From: CAZBUB01 sp964494985
GTDB lineage: Bacteria; Desulfobacterota; Desulfovibrionia; Desulfovibrionales; Desulfothermaceae
DNA length: 14,787 bases
Reading direction: 5' to 3'
Assembly (NCBI GenBank): GCA_964494985.1
Contig: CAZBUB010000052.1
Coordinates: forward strand, 1-14,787
The notes under the pieces were generated by a model. It saw only the letters and a list, made by a program, of their open reading frames with translations, did no database searches and was not told where the DNA came from. Positions 6,935 to 13,800 of the stretch are shown here, piece by piece. The position numbers and the translations under genes were made by a program. How positions within the stretch are numbered: position 1 is the stretch's first letter; every line of letters begins with the position of its first letter.

Positions 6935-6950
6935 ACATATGAATATATGT
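6935..6950. promoter_or_regulatory. Candidate SahR operator
   Basis: ACATAT-GAAT-ATATGT is a perfect 6+6 inverted repeat with a 4-bp centre, extending imperfectly to TAT and ATA on the flanks (6930-6954). It lies between the -10 box and the sahR start codon, where a bound ArsR-type dimer would block transcription. Assigning it to SahR is inference from position. Confidence 0.5.
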
Positions 6951-6964
6951 TGATAACTGAACAA

Positions 6965-6993
6965 ACTATAAAAGGCTTTTTCGGCCTTGTCAA
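6965..6993 (-). promoter_or_regulatory. Sigma70 promoter of sahR(-ahcY)
   Basis: On the minus strand TTGACA (6988-6993) and TATAGT (6965-6970) are separated by exactly 17 bp. This is the best promoter match in the window. A start site near 6958 would give a leader of about 30 nucleotides before ATG 6927. The spacer carries a small palindrome (AAGGC...GCCTT). Confidence 0.85.
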
Positions 6994-7071
6994 GTACTTT
7001 TTTTGCTTGGCTAAGTTCAACCAGATTCTAGGACCGTGGATCAGGGAAGCTCGTTGGATGCCAGGCCTTTT

Positions 7072-9153
7072 TCAGCCCTCTAATAAACGAACTTTGCATT
7101 TAATACCCCTGATCTGAGGGGTACCAAACTCGGTTCCCAACCACTCTGCTGAGGTCAATACATTATAATTGGCCAAATCCCAAGCATAGCCTTCCACCTG
7201 GCCTTTCTCCGGGAACCACCAGCCTGAATCAGCCAAAACAAGGCCAGGTGCAACATTCTTATCCAGCACAGCCTTTTGGCGTATTGATCCTTTAGGGGTC
7301 TCAATGCGTATCCAGGCTTTTCCCCTTATGCCCAGATCTGATGCTGTATCCGGATGCATCCGGGCCAGAGGCTCAGGGTGCTTTTGTCTCAGCTCCTGCA
7401 CCCAGCGATGGCTGGAATGGAGAAAATAGCTGCTCTTGGCTGTGCTGAGCAGCAAGGGATATTCCTGATCAGCTTCCTCTTTTGTGCCTGGTGCCGGCAA
7501 GGGGGACACCCCAAGTTTATCCGCCTTGGACAGGCTAAGCTCCACTTTACCGCTGGGCGTAGGAAATCCTCGTTCCCTATACTTGAAAAAAACCTGCTCG
7601 CCCAAGAGTATGCCTTGGGCTGCAAACTGCTCATAATCCAGCCCGGCTGGGGCCAGGACCTCCTGCAGCAGGTCTTGTTCATCCTGATACCAATGCTCCC
7701 CAGAACCCAACTTGAGACCTAGCTGATTTATGATCCATAGATCAGACCTGCATTCCCCAGGGGGATCCACTACCTTGGGCCTGGCCAAAATATAGCCGTG
7801 CCCCAGACCAAAATGGCCGATATCGTTAAATTCAGGATTGACTGCGGCTGGAAGCACAATATCCGCGAGCTCGCTGCTGGGAGTAGGAAAAATCTCAGAC
7901 ACTGCCAGAAAATCCAGCTGCTGCAAGGCCTGGTAGGTCCACCTGCTATCAGCCCAGCTAAGCAATGGATTCGTGCTTTGCATATACGCCCCTCGGACCT
8001 GGTAAGGGTGCCCTTCTGTCACTGATTTTCGAAAAAAAGCAGGCGGGACAGTGGCCATGCCAGGCAGGGTCTGTCCGGCATGCAGAACCTGATCCCTTTT
8101 GCTGGGCAAAAGATCCAGGCGCACAAAATCTTTAAGCCTGGCAATCTTGGGGTCCTTGGCCCAGATATTACCGCCTGGGTGATCCAGATTGCCGCAGACA
8201 GCCATCAAACAAATCAGGCTCCTGAGGCAGGCAAAATTGTCTGTGTTTTGCTCCAGGGCATTGCCCCAGCCCAAAACAGCTGGCGAGGCCTGGGCATACA
8301 TGCGCGCTGCCTTGCTGATCAGCTCCCTGGACACTCCAGTAATCCCCTGAACTTTCTGTAAGGGATAATCCTTGCAAAGCTCGCGCAGCTCCTCAAAACC
8401 AAAACTCCAGTCCTGGACAAAGCTCTGATCAAACACTCCCTCCTGCACAACAACCCCCAGCATGCCCAAAGCCAGCTCAGCATCAGTGCCAGGCCTGGGC
8501 TGCAGGAAAAGATCCGCCCTGCTGGCCAGCTCGGTGCGTCTGGGGTCGATCACTATCAAGCGCGCCCCATCCTGCAGGCGCCCCAGGACCATCTTGCAGA
8601 TGCAGCCCTCCTCATTGGTGCTTAATGGATTGCTGCCCCAGAGCATTATCAGATCTGTAGGATGCTGATAGTCCGGCACAGGATAGAATCCGCAGGTCAG
8701 CTTACCTGTCAGCTCCCTGGGCATATGGCAGACATTCTGGACTCCGACCACATTTGGCGTACCCATGGTGTTGGCCAGCCTGATCAAGGCAAAATGGTCC
8801 AGTCCCTTGGGCATCCCGCTGCAAAAGGCCACGCTTTTAGCCCCGTATCTGTTTTTAGTCTGCTGCAATTTGTTGGCAATCAACTCCAGGGCCTTATCCC
8901 AGGAAATCCTCTCCCACTTGCCTTGCCCCCTGGGACCCAGCCTGCGGCGGGGATAAAGCAGCCTGTCTGGATGAGAGAGCCTCCCTGGCAAGGATCTGCC
9001 TTTGGCGCAGACATACCCTTGGTTCAAATAGCCTTCAGGATCCCCTTTGACCTTGACGACCCTGCCTGCTCTGACACCCACCAGAAGACTGCAGCCGCCT
9101 TGATCCATCCTTGCGCAATGGGTCCTGTGCCACTGAATATCTTGTTCCTGCAT
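7072..9153 (-). CDS. Molybdopterin oxidoreductase, DMSO-reductase family, stand-alone catalytic subunit
   Basis: The 693-residue protein has the family layout. It starts with an N-terminal iron-sulfur segment (C13-x7-C21, then C49-A-K-G), followed by RISWDKALELIA, the NVCH motif with C142 as likely Mo/W ligand, LIMLWGSNP, LIVIDPRRTELA, and a long central bis-MGD domain with ELADIVLPAA. The C-terminal dinucleotide-binding domain (about 575-693) contains PTPSGKVELS just before it and ends in a Q-I-R-G-I pattern. The usual second Cys of the C-x(2-3)-C-x3-C set is replaced by Asp17 (CARMDQGGC), so a 4Fe-4S cluster would have an Asp or other ligand. The start is set by AAGGAG 7 bp before ATG 9153; a longer frame to 9246 has no ribosome site. 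No Tat signal, electron-transfer or membrane-anchor subunit gene is adjacent, suggesting a cytoplasmic single-subunit enzyme. The overall layout recalls acetylene-hydratase-like and formate-dehydrogenase-like members; the substrate cannot be told. Confidence 0.88.
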   Translation of the reverse strand: MQEQDIQWHRTHCARMDQGGCSLLVGVRAGRVVKVKGDPEGYLNQGYVCAKGRSLPGRLSHPDRLLYPRRRLGPRGQGKWERISWDKALELIANKLQQTKNRYGAKSVAFCSGMPKGLDHFALIRLANTMGTPNVVGVQNVCHMPRELTGKLTCGFYPVPDYQHPTDLIMLWGSNPLSTNEEGCICKMVLGRLQDGARLIVIDPRRTELASRADLFLQPRPGTDAELALGMLGVVVQEGVFDQSFVQDWSFGFEELRELCKDYPLQKVQGITGVSRELISKAARMYAQASPAVLGWGNALEQNTDNFACLRSLICLMAVCGNLDHPGGNIWAKDPKIARLKDFVRLDLLPSKRDQVLHAGQTLPGMATVPPAFFRKSVTEGHPYQVRGAYMQSTNPLLSWADSRWTYQALQQLDFLAVSEIFPTPSSELADIVLPAAVNPEFNDIGHFGLGHGYILARPKVVDPPGECRSDLWIINQLGLKLGSGEHWYQDEQDLLQEVLAPAGLDYEQFAAQGILLGEQVFFKYRERGFPTPSGKVELSLSKADKLGVSPLPAPGTKEEADQEYPLLLSTAKSSYFLHSSHRWVQELRQKHPEPLARMHPDTASDLGIRGKAWIRIETPKGSIRQKAVLDKNVAPGLVLADSGWWFPEKGQVEGYAWDLANYNVLTSAEWLGTEFGTPQIRGIKCKVRLLEG

Positions 9154-9160
9154 TGATCTG

Positions 9161-9166
9161 CTCCTT
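9161..9166 (-). promoter_or_regulatory. Ribosome-binding site that fixes the molybdoenzyme start
   Basis: AAGGAG on the minus strand, 7 bp before ATG 9153. It argues against the 31-residue longer reading. Confidence 0.75.
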
Positions 9167-9239
9167 GATAGGATTCTCAAAAGATCTGCTTTCAGCACAA
9201 CTAGCTGCAGCAAAGTGATATCATGTTGTGCAAATCCTG

Positions 9240-9269
9240 TTGACAAAAAGACGCGAATATGAGTTTATA
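9240..9269 (+). promoter_or_regulatory. Possible promoter of the dodecin gene
   Basis: TTGACA at 9240-9245 and TTTATA at 9264-9269 with an 18-bp spacer. The -10 lies inside a 12-bp palindrome GTTTATATAAAC (9263-9274). It sits about 75 bp ahead of the dodecin start, in the gap shared with the divergent molybdoenzyme gene. Confidence 0.5.
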
Positions 9270-9330
9270 TAAACGAGTAAAATCCACACAGCTCTGTCAG
9301 TCAAAGTCGCCGAACATAATCTTAAGCCCT

Positions 9331-9337
9331 AAGGAGG
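9331..9337 (+). promoter_or_regulatory. Ribosome-binding site that fixes the dodecin start
   Basis: AAGGAGG ends 5 bp before ATG 9343. It shows that the upstream in-frame ATG at 9259, which would add 28 residues, is not the start. Confidence 0.85.
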
Positions 9338-9342
9338 TCTTT

Positions 9343-9552
9343 ATGCCGGACAGTACCTACAAAATCATTGAGCTCGTGGGCACCAGCGACGACTCCTGGG
9401 AACAGGCCACCAGAAACGCGATCCAAAAGGCAAGCGAGTCCCTGCACGACATGCGCATTGCTGAGGTGGTGCAGCAGGATGTGACCATTGAAAACGGCAA
9501 GATCCAAAAATTCCGTACCAGATTAAGCGTCTCCTTTAAGTACCAGAAATAG
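9343..9552 (+). CDS. Dodecin family protein (lacks the usual flavin-stacking Trp)
   Basis: This 69-residue protein has the exact size and pattern of dodecins: KIIELVGTSDDSWEQATRNA at the start, a single amphipathic helix (about 17-35), E-V-V at 41-43, then two strands (VTIENGKIQKF and RLSVSFKY). Dodecins assemble as 12-subunit hollow cytoplasmic shells that store flavin, FMN or CoA-type ligands. In the classic flavin-binding members the segment is L-x-W-F-E-V and a Gln follows in Y-Q-V. Here the matching positions are Ile39 (MRIAEVV) and Arg58 (KFRTR), so flavin stacking as known is unlikely and another ligand is possible. W19 in the helix is a different Trp. The gene has a strong ribosome site and diverges from the molybdoenzyme gene. 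Confidence 0.9.
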   Translation: MPDSTYKIIELVGTSDDSWEQATRNAIQKASESLHDMRIAEVVQQDVTIENGKIQKFRTRLSVSFKYQK

Positions 9553-9578
9553 CAAACCATGTCCCTCCTTTAACTATT

Positions 9579-9631
9579 CCCGGGATAAGGCTAAAAAAAC
9601 ACCTGCCTGCCTTTAACCAGCCTATCCCGGG
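9579..9631. repeat. Large inverted repeat after the dodecin gene
   Basis: CCCGGGATAAGGCT (9579-9592) pairs with AGCCTATCCCGGG (9619-9631) with one bulged A, across a 26-bp loop that contains an A-run. It is a strong stem 27 bp after the dodecin stop codon but has no T-tract, so a Rho-independent terminator role is doubtful. Confidence 0.6.
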
Positions 9632-9666
9632 CCCTTACCATTGCTTTAAAAAGGGAATACTTTTCC

Positions 9667-9696
9667 TTGACCCTGTCTGGAGTTTCTCCCTATATT
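9667..9696 (+). promoter_or_regulatory. Likely promoter of the EamA transporter gene
   Basis: TTGACC at 9667-9672 and TATATT at 9691-9696 with an 18-bp spacer. A start near 9703 leaves about 50 bp before ATG 9752 and rules out the in-frame TTG at 9698. Confidence 0.5.
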
Positions 9697-9751
9697 TTTG
9701 AAGTTTTACCATATCCTGATTCAGAAGACACCCACAAAATCAATCCTGAGC

Positions 9752-10663
9752 ATGTGTCCAACCAAAAATTCTAGTCCAAAACAGGTCAGCTCCAAATTAC
9801 GGGTCCAGGGAGTCCTCTTGACCATGCTTGGGGCATTTTGTTTTGCCCTGGGTCCGGTATGGGTCAGGTCCATTGAGGACTACTCTACTGTCAGCATTGT
9901 CTTCTACCGGGCCTTGATCGGTGCTGTATTTTTGTTTTTATGGATTTTGCGCGTGCCTACCTTGCGCCAGCATGCTGATCCCAGACGTCTCAAACACAGA
10001 GAGATTCTTGTGCTTTGCGCTGTGGGGATCTGCATGGCCGCCACTGCAAGCTTCTATTTTTATGGAATCTTGCATACCACAGTCGCCAAGGCTGTGCTTT
10101 TGCACTATACCGCTCCCATCTTCGTGGCAGCTGCAAGTCCCTTCCTTTTGCGGGAAAAGACTTCCCTTTTGGTCTGGATTGCGGTCTGTGTGGGGATCCT
10201 GGGTACTTTGCTCATTATTGAGCCCCAAAATCTGCTTCAGGCTGAAGCAAGCGAAGTGAAGGGCCTCATAAGCGCTTTGCTCTCGGGAATCGCCCTGGCA
10301 GGGGTATTTCTCTGTGGCCGCTACCTGGCTGGCAGCCTGCCTTCGATGGTGCGCACCATGTGGGGCATATCCGTGATCCTGGTCCTGCTTTTGCCTTGGG
10401 GCATATCTGTACCCCCAGGACTTTTTTGGACTAATCTGCCCTACTTGCTCCTGCTGGGCACAGTATCCCTGGTTTTACCCTACACCCTGTTTTTTAAAGC
10501 CCACAATTATGTCTCTGCTCAAGCCTCTTCTGTAGCCGCTTTGTTTGAACCTGTGTGTGGGGTTTTGCTAGGCCTTGTCCTCTACAGCGAGCACCTGACC
10601 TGGAGCGGCTCCCTGGGCGCAGCCTTGGTGCTGCTCAGCATCTACCTCTCCAGCCTACGCTGA
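9752..10663 (+). CDS. EamA / drug-metabolite transporter family permease
   Basis: The 303-residue protein is a ten-helix inner-membrane transporter made of two EamA halves. The first half runs from VQGVLLTMLGAFCFALGPVW to LLIIEPQ; it includes the FYRALIGAVFLFLWIL helix and the TVAKAVLLHYTAPIFVA segment typical of the family. The second half begins at KGLISALLSGIALAG and includes the A-Q-A-S-S-V-A-A-L-F-E-P-V motif near the C terminus that is highly conserved in EamA proteins. Substrates in this family are amino acids, metabolites or drugs, and nothing here identifies which. The gene starts at ATG 9752 without a clear ribosome site; ATG 9829 is a shorter alternative that would remove part of the first helix. 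It converges on the TPR-methyltransferase gene, 83 bp away. Confidence 0.92.
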   Translation: MCPTKNSSPKQVSSKLRVQGVLLTMLGAFCFALGPVWVRSIEDYSTVSIVFYRALIGAVFLFLWILRVPTLRQHADPRRLKHREILVLCAVGICMAATASFYFYGILHTTVAKAVLLHYTAPIFVAAASPFLLREKTSLLVWIAVCVGILGTLLIIEPQNLLQAEASEVKGLISALLSGIALAGVFLCGRYLAGSLPSMVRTMWGISVILVLLLPWGISVPPGLFWTNLPYLLLLGTVSLVLPYTLFFKAHNYVSAQASSVAALFEPVCGVLLGLVLYSEHLTWSGSLGAALVLLSIYLSSLR

Positions 10664-10680
10664 GCAAATCAGCCCTAATT

Positions 10681-10703
10681 CCCTGCAGCCAGCTGCAGCA
10701 GGG
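10681..10703. repeat. Short hairpin between convergent genes
   Basis: CCCTGC (10681-10686) and GCAGGG (10698-10703) enclose a second self-complementary core (CTGCAGC...GCTGCAG). The stem lies between the convergent EamA and TPR-methyltransferase genes and might help end transcription, but no T-run follows. Confidence 0.35.
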
Positions 10704-10746
10704 CCTACCTGAGCCAGGACATCATTATCTCTCCAGCAGCAAAATA

Positions 10747-12558
10747 CTACTTGTTCAAAACCACACCCAGTCCTTGGACCGGTTCTTCAGCTTCCTTGCG
10801 CAACACAACGTCCTCCATGCAGCTAGTGCTAAAGCCCACCTTTTGGCTGAGTTGATCCAGGTACTCCCGGCTGTGCTTGTAGCGGGTGTTTTTGGACACT
10901 TTAAGGCCACCAGATTCGTTCAAGCTCTCCACCGTGAAGGCAAAGAGTCCGCCGGGTCGCAGCCTGTCATACACTCCCTGAAACACTGGCTCTAAGTCGC
11001 CTAGGTAAACAAACACGTCGCAGGCTGTAATGCAATCGTACTGCCCCTCAAGCCCTTGCAGCCCCTGAGTCAATTCCGATTCAATCAACTTGTGGTAAAC
11101 ACCCAGTTCTTGGGCCTTGGCCAGCATGCGCCTGGAAAGGTCCATGCCCTCCAGGGTCTTGGCAAAGGGGCTCAAGGTCTGCCCGCACAGCCCTGTCCCG
11201 CAGCCCAGATCCAGGATGTCCAGGCCGTGGCTGGCTGCCTGTTGGACATCTTTTTCCTGCAGCCAGGAGGAGAGCAGGTTCAAGATAACCTCAGGGCCGC
11301 GGTATTCCAAGGTATGACACATATGCCGGTCGTAATAATTGGCATAATGGTCAAAGATCCTCTGCACCAGGACCCTGGGCGCCCTGCTGGGGGTGGTCCG
11401 CAAGCCAAGAGCTGCCAGAAAAAGGGTAACTCCTTTGGAATCTTCAGGATCGATTTCCAGAGCCCTTCCATAGACTTCCAGGGCCTCTTCAAGACGTTCC
11501 TGCCGCTGCAGTACATAGCCCAGCCTGACCAGTGCAGAAGGGCTCTCCTTTAAGAGGACAGCATTTTTGGCTGCGACTTCTGCTTCTTGGAGATCACCCT
11601 GTTTTTCCAACAGATTGGCCAAGTTTATCCAGGGTTGATCATAGGCGGGATCAGCATCAAGGGCCTGCTTGATCCAGGCTGAGGCCTCTTCCCTATCCCC
11701 TTCGTTCATGCAGATCACGCCCAGATTATTCAAGACCACTGTGCTGTTTTCATTATGGGCCAGGGCCTGCCTGTAACACTCTCTAGCTTCCTCGAAACGT
11801 CCCAGCTCCTGATACAAATGCCCTTCCCTAAACCATGAAGCTTCCGAGGACAGAATTTCCCTGGCCTGTTTAGCGTGAGCCAGTCCCTCCTCCAACTCAT
11901 CCAGCTTGTCCAGGCAGCTGGCCAGACCAAGATTGGCTTCATACATGTCCGGGTCCAGCTCCAAGGCAGATCGGAAGGCCTCACAGGCCCTCTCTAAGTG
12001 ATTCGATTCGCGCAGCACATAGCCCAAATTGCAATAGGCCACTATATTCTCGGGCTCGCGCTCAACAATTTCGCTCAATCTCCTGCTGGCTTCCTGATAG
12101 CGCCCCAGATCAGCCAGGCTGACCGCCAGATTGAGCGGAAGCGGACCCCTATCCACACCCTGCGGCCAGTACTTTAAAGCCTGCTCATAAGCCTGCACAG
12201 TCTGCTCAAGGCGATCCAGCTGAGCCAGACGGTCACCGAGACTGCGCCAGGACCAGGCATTCTCCGGGGCAATTTCCAGGGCCTTATGCAGTATCTGCAC
12301 AGCCTCTTCCAGCCGGCCCATTGATGCCAGAATGGTGGACAAATTGCCCATTACCCCGATATCCTCGGGCTCAGACTCCAGGCTCCTGGCCAGAAAAGCG
12401 TGCGCACTTTCCAGGTCACCCCCTTGATAGTATGCCAGGCCCAACATATGCAGGGCCTGAGCATGTCCGGGCTCTTGCTCCAGGACTTGTATATATAGGG
12501 ACTTGGCCTGGTCTATTTCCCCCTGCCTATGCAGGGACAGGGCTTGTTCTAGAAGCAT
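10747..12558 (-). CDS. TPR-repeat protein with C-terminal class I methyltransferase domain
   Basis: The 603-residue protein begins with about ten tetratricopeptide repeats (about 1-375) that show the W/L-G-Y-A-P spacing, for example ALHMLGLAYYQGGDLESA, VLNNLGVICMNEGDREEA and LVRLGYVLQRQERLEEALEVY. A linker with VQRIFDHYANYYDRHM leads into a SAM-methyltransferase fold with motif I LDILDLGCGTGLCGQ (446-460), acidic E-G-M-D (about 471-474), the Y-D-C-I-T-A-C-D-V-F-V-Y-L-G-D-L segment and L-R-P-G-G. Helical repeats probably bind the protein substrate that the methyltransferase modifies; no target is evident. No signal peptide is present. ATG 12558 has no ribosome site, and the gene begins only 30 bp after the PAAR-like gene, so translation may depend on the upstream gene. 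TPR-methyltransferases are common in this group of bacteria, so a link to the secretion cluster is suggestive only. Confidence 0.9.
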   Translation of the reverse strand: MLLEQALSLHRQGEIDQAKSLYIQVLEQEPGHAQALHMLGLAYYQGGDLESAHAFLARSLESEPEDIGVMGNLSTILASMGRLEEAVQILHKALEIAPENAWSWRSLGDRLAQLDRLEQTVQAYEQALKYWPQGVDRGPLPLNLAVSLADLGRYQEASRRLSEIVEREPENIVAYCNLGYVLRESNHLERACEAFRSALELDPDMYEANLGLASCLDKLDELEEGLAHAKQAREILSSEASWFREGHLYQELGRFEEARECYRQALAHNENSTVVLNNLGVICMNEGDREEASAWIKQALDADPAYDQPWINLANLLEKQGDLQEAEVAAKNAVLLKESPSALVRLGYVLQRQERLEEALEVYGRALEIDPEDSKGVTLFLAALGLRTTPSRAPRVLVQRIFDHYANYYDRHMCHTLEYRGPEVILNLLSSWLQEKDVQQAASHGLDILDLGCGTGLCGQTLSPFAKTLEGMDLSRRMLAKAQELGVYHKLIESELTQGLQGLEGQYDCITACDVFVYLGDLEPVFQGVYDRLRPGGLFAFTVESLNESGGLKVSKNTRYKHSREYLDQLSQKVGFSTSCMEDVVLRKEAEEPVQGLGVVLNK

Positions 12559-12588
12559 AAGATAAGCACGCTGTTTAAAATATTGCTG

Positions 12589-12993
12589 TCAGCCTAGAGA
12601 GAGGACAGTGAACTGGCTGGGCACGCTGCACATGCCCGGGGCATTGGGCAGCATGCCCATGGCGTTCTGCCCGGTGACACTGGTCAGCCGCTGAGCCGGG
12701 GGGCCGTCCACAAAAATCGTGAAACAGCCCAACAGATATAAGGCCTCGCCGGCCTCCAGGTGAGAAACAACCCCCAGGAGAACGCCTGGCTGATCGCCTA
12801 CGCTGACCAGGCCTTCAGACGTCTGGTTCAGGCTGGGCATGCATTCAGTGAGCACGTTGTAGGCTGCCGGGGCAGAGGTCACGGAATAGGCCATATCCGG
12901 ATAGGGGATGGGCAGTGGCCCAACCGGGGACGGGGTGAGGCAGACGTCCGGAAAGGCCATGTCCATGCCGGCGCCCATGGTCAGTTGAAACAT
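12589..12993 (-). CDS. DUF4150 PAAR-like protein, type VI secretion spike tip
   Basis: The 134-residue protein carries the DUF4150 signature near its N terminus: A-F-P-D-V-C-L-T-P-S-P, then PLPIPYPDMAYS, then a run of short strands ending in T-S-V-T-G-Q-N-A. This family is related to PAAR proteins, which cap the VgrG trimer of type VI secretion and carry or attach toxins. There is no C-terminal toxin extension, since the length equals the domain alone, so any effector must be a separate protein. The start has an AAGGAGA ribosome site (12998-13005 read on the minus strand). It follows the DUF3540 gene by 40 bp and is followed after 30 bp by the TPR-methyltransferase gene, all in one direction. 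The G+C content and Gly/Pro-rich composition match its two upstream neighbours. Confidence 0.88.
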   Translation of the reverse strand: MFQLTMGAGMDMAFPDVCLTPSPVGPLPIPYPDMAYSVTSAPAAYNVLTECMPSLNQTSEGLVSVGDQPGVLLGVVSHLEAGEALYLLGCFTIFVDGPPAQRLTSVTGQNAMGMLPNAPGMCSVPSQFTVLSLG

Positions 12994-13033
12994 AGTCTTC
13001 TCCTTTTGGGTCCTGTTTTGTTTTTTTTTGTCT

Positions 13034-13723
13034 CTAACCCAGGTGGACTTCCTGGCCGTCGGCCTTGACGAATTCCTCGGCCTGGAGATAGGTCACCCGA
13101 CCGTGGACCAAGGCTGTTTCCCGGGCCAGGGTCCGGCTGGTCCCGGCCTGGGTCTCATCCAGGTCCTGCACATGGCGGTGGCAGTCCCCCAGACGCTGGG
13201 TCCAGGTTTCGGCTGTTGTTTCCCTGTCTTTACTTGATTCCCTCCAGATTGCACAAACAGCCTCCACTGTCTGGCCCAGCAAGGAAAAGGTATGGCTCAG
13301 CCAGCGGACCCAGGAACTGACAAAGGTCATGCCCTGGGCCGTGGCCTCCAGGGTGTTCTCTGCCCGGAGGTGCATGTCGCTCCCGGAGGAGAGCTCCAGC
13401 GGGCCGCTTTCGGTTGCCAGACGCGCCCCTGGTCCCAGGTCGATATGCAGGGAGGCATCCGGGTCCGCCCGCTCCAGGACAGCCAGAATATAGGCGTTTT
13501 CACTTTTGACCCGGGGCAGGAAGGCCAGGGCCAGATCTCCTGACTGTGGACGCAGCAGGCAGCTGGCTGCCCGCTTGCAGGCATGGGTCCCCAATTCGCT
13601 GACAATCATGAGCAAGCCGTCCTCAGCCACAAGGACCCGGGCCTGGATCAGGTCCTGAGCCTGGGGCTGCGCTTTGGACGGTGCGTGTTCTTCCGCACAG
13701 GCGGCAAAATCTGAACCTTGCAT
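13034..13723 (-). CDS. DUF3540 type VI secretion accessory protein
   Basis: The 229-residue protein matches the DUF3540 pattern. An N-terminal strand block reads ARVLVAEDGLLMIVSELG, followed by A-A-S-C-L-L-R-P-Q-S-G-D-L-A-L and YILAVLER. A short beta-rich spike-like part (LHIDLGPGARLATESGPLEL through LRAENTLEATAQG) resembles the repeat strands of VgrG needles. A long helix with W-V-R-W-L-S-H-T-F follows, and the C-terminal end reads V-K-A-D-G-Q-E-V-H-L-G. DUF3540 genes usually sit between pentapeptide or DUF2169 genes and DUF4150 genes in type VI effector clusters, as here; the biochemical role is not established. GGAGGAGAG directly before ATG 13723 selects this start over ATG 13738 and ATG 13774. 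It is 77 bp downstream of the pentapeptide gene. Confidence 0.82.
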   Translation of the reverse strand: MQGSDFAACAEEHAPSKAQPQAQDLIQARVLVAEDGLLMIVSELGTHACKRAASCLLRPQSGDLALAFLPRVKSENAYILAVLERADPDASLHIDLGPGARLATESGPLELSSGSDMHLRAENTLEATAQGMTFVSSWVRWLSHTFSLLGQTVEAVCAIWRESSKDRETTAETWTQRLGDCHRHVQDLDETQAGTSRTLARETALVHGRVTYLQAEEFVKADGQEVHLG

Positions 13724-13727
13724 CAAA

Positions 13728-13736
13728 CTCTCCTCC
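13728..13736 (-). promoter_or_regulatory. Ribosome-binding site that fixes the DUF3540 start
   Basis: GGAGGAGAG on the minus strand, with the GGAGGA core 7 bp before ATG 13723. The competing upstream ATGs have no such site. Confidence 0.7.
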
Positions 13737-13800
13737 ATCCGGATGGGCAGGGGGAGGGCAGACCGCCCCTGCAATGTGATTCGTACGTTTCAGCCTCAGC

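Noticed and set aside
6928..7020. A 31-residue longer reading of the sahR gene starting at 7020
   Set aside because: It would start upstream of and run through the TTGACA/TATAGT promoter, and the added residues are not ArsR-like. ATG 6927 matches the conserved N terminus.
9154..9246. A longer reading of the molybdoenzyme gene starting at 9246
   Set aside because: The added residues are not family-like, and AAGGAG is placed correctly for ATG 9153. The longer start would also overlap the dodecin promoter.
9579..9631. Reading the CCCGGGATA inverted repeat as a classic terminator of dodecin
   Set aside because: The loop is 26 bp and no T-tract follows the stem, so I list it as a repeat only.
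11056..11553. A 165-residue rightward open frame opposite the TPR-methyltransferase gene
   Set aside because: The opposite strand has a complete methyltransferase domain and TPR repeats here; this frame has no domain or ribosome site.
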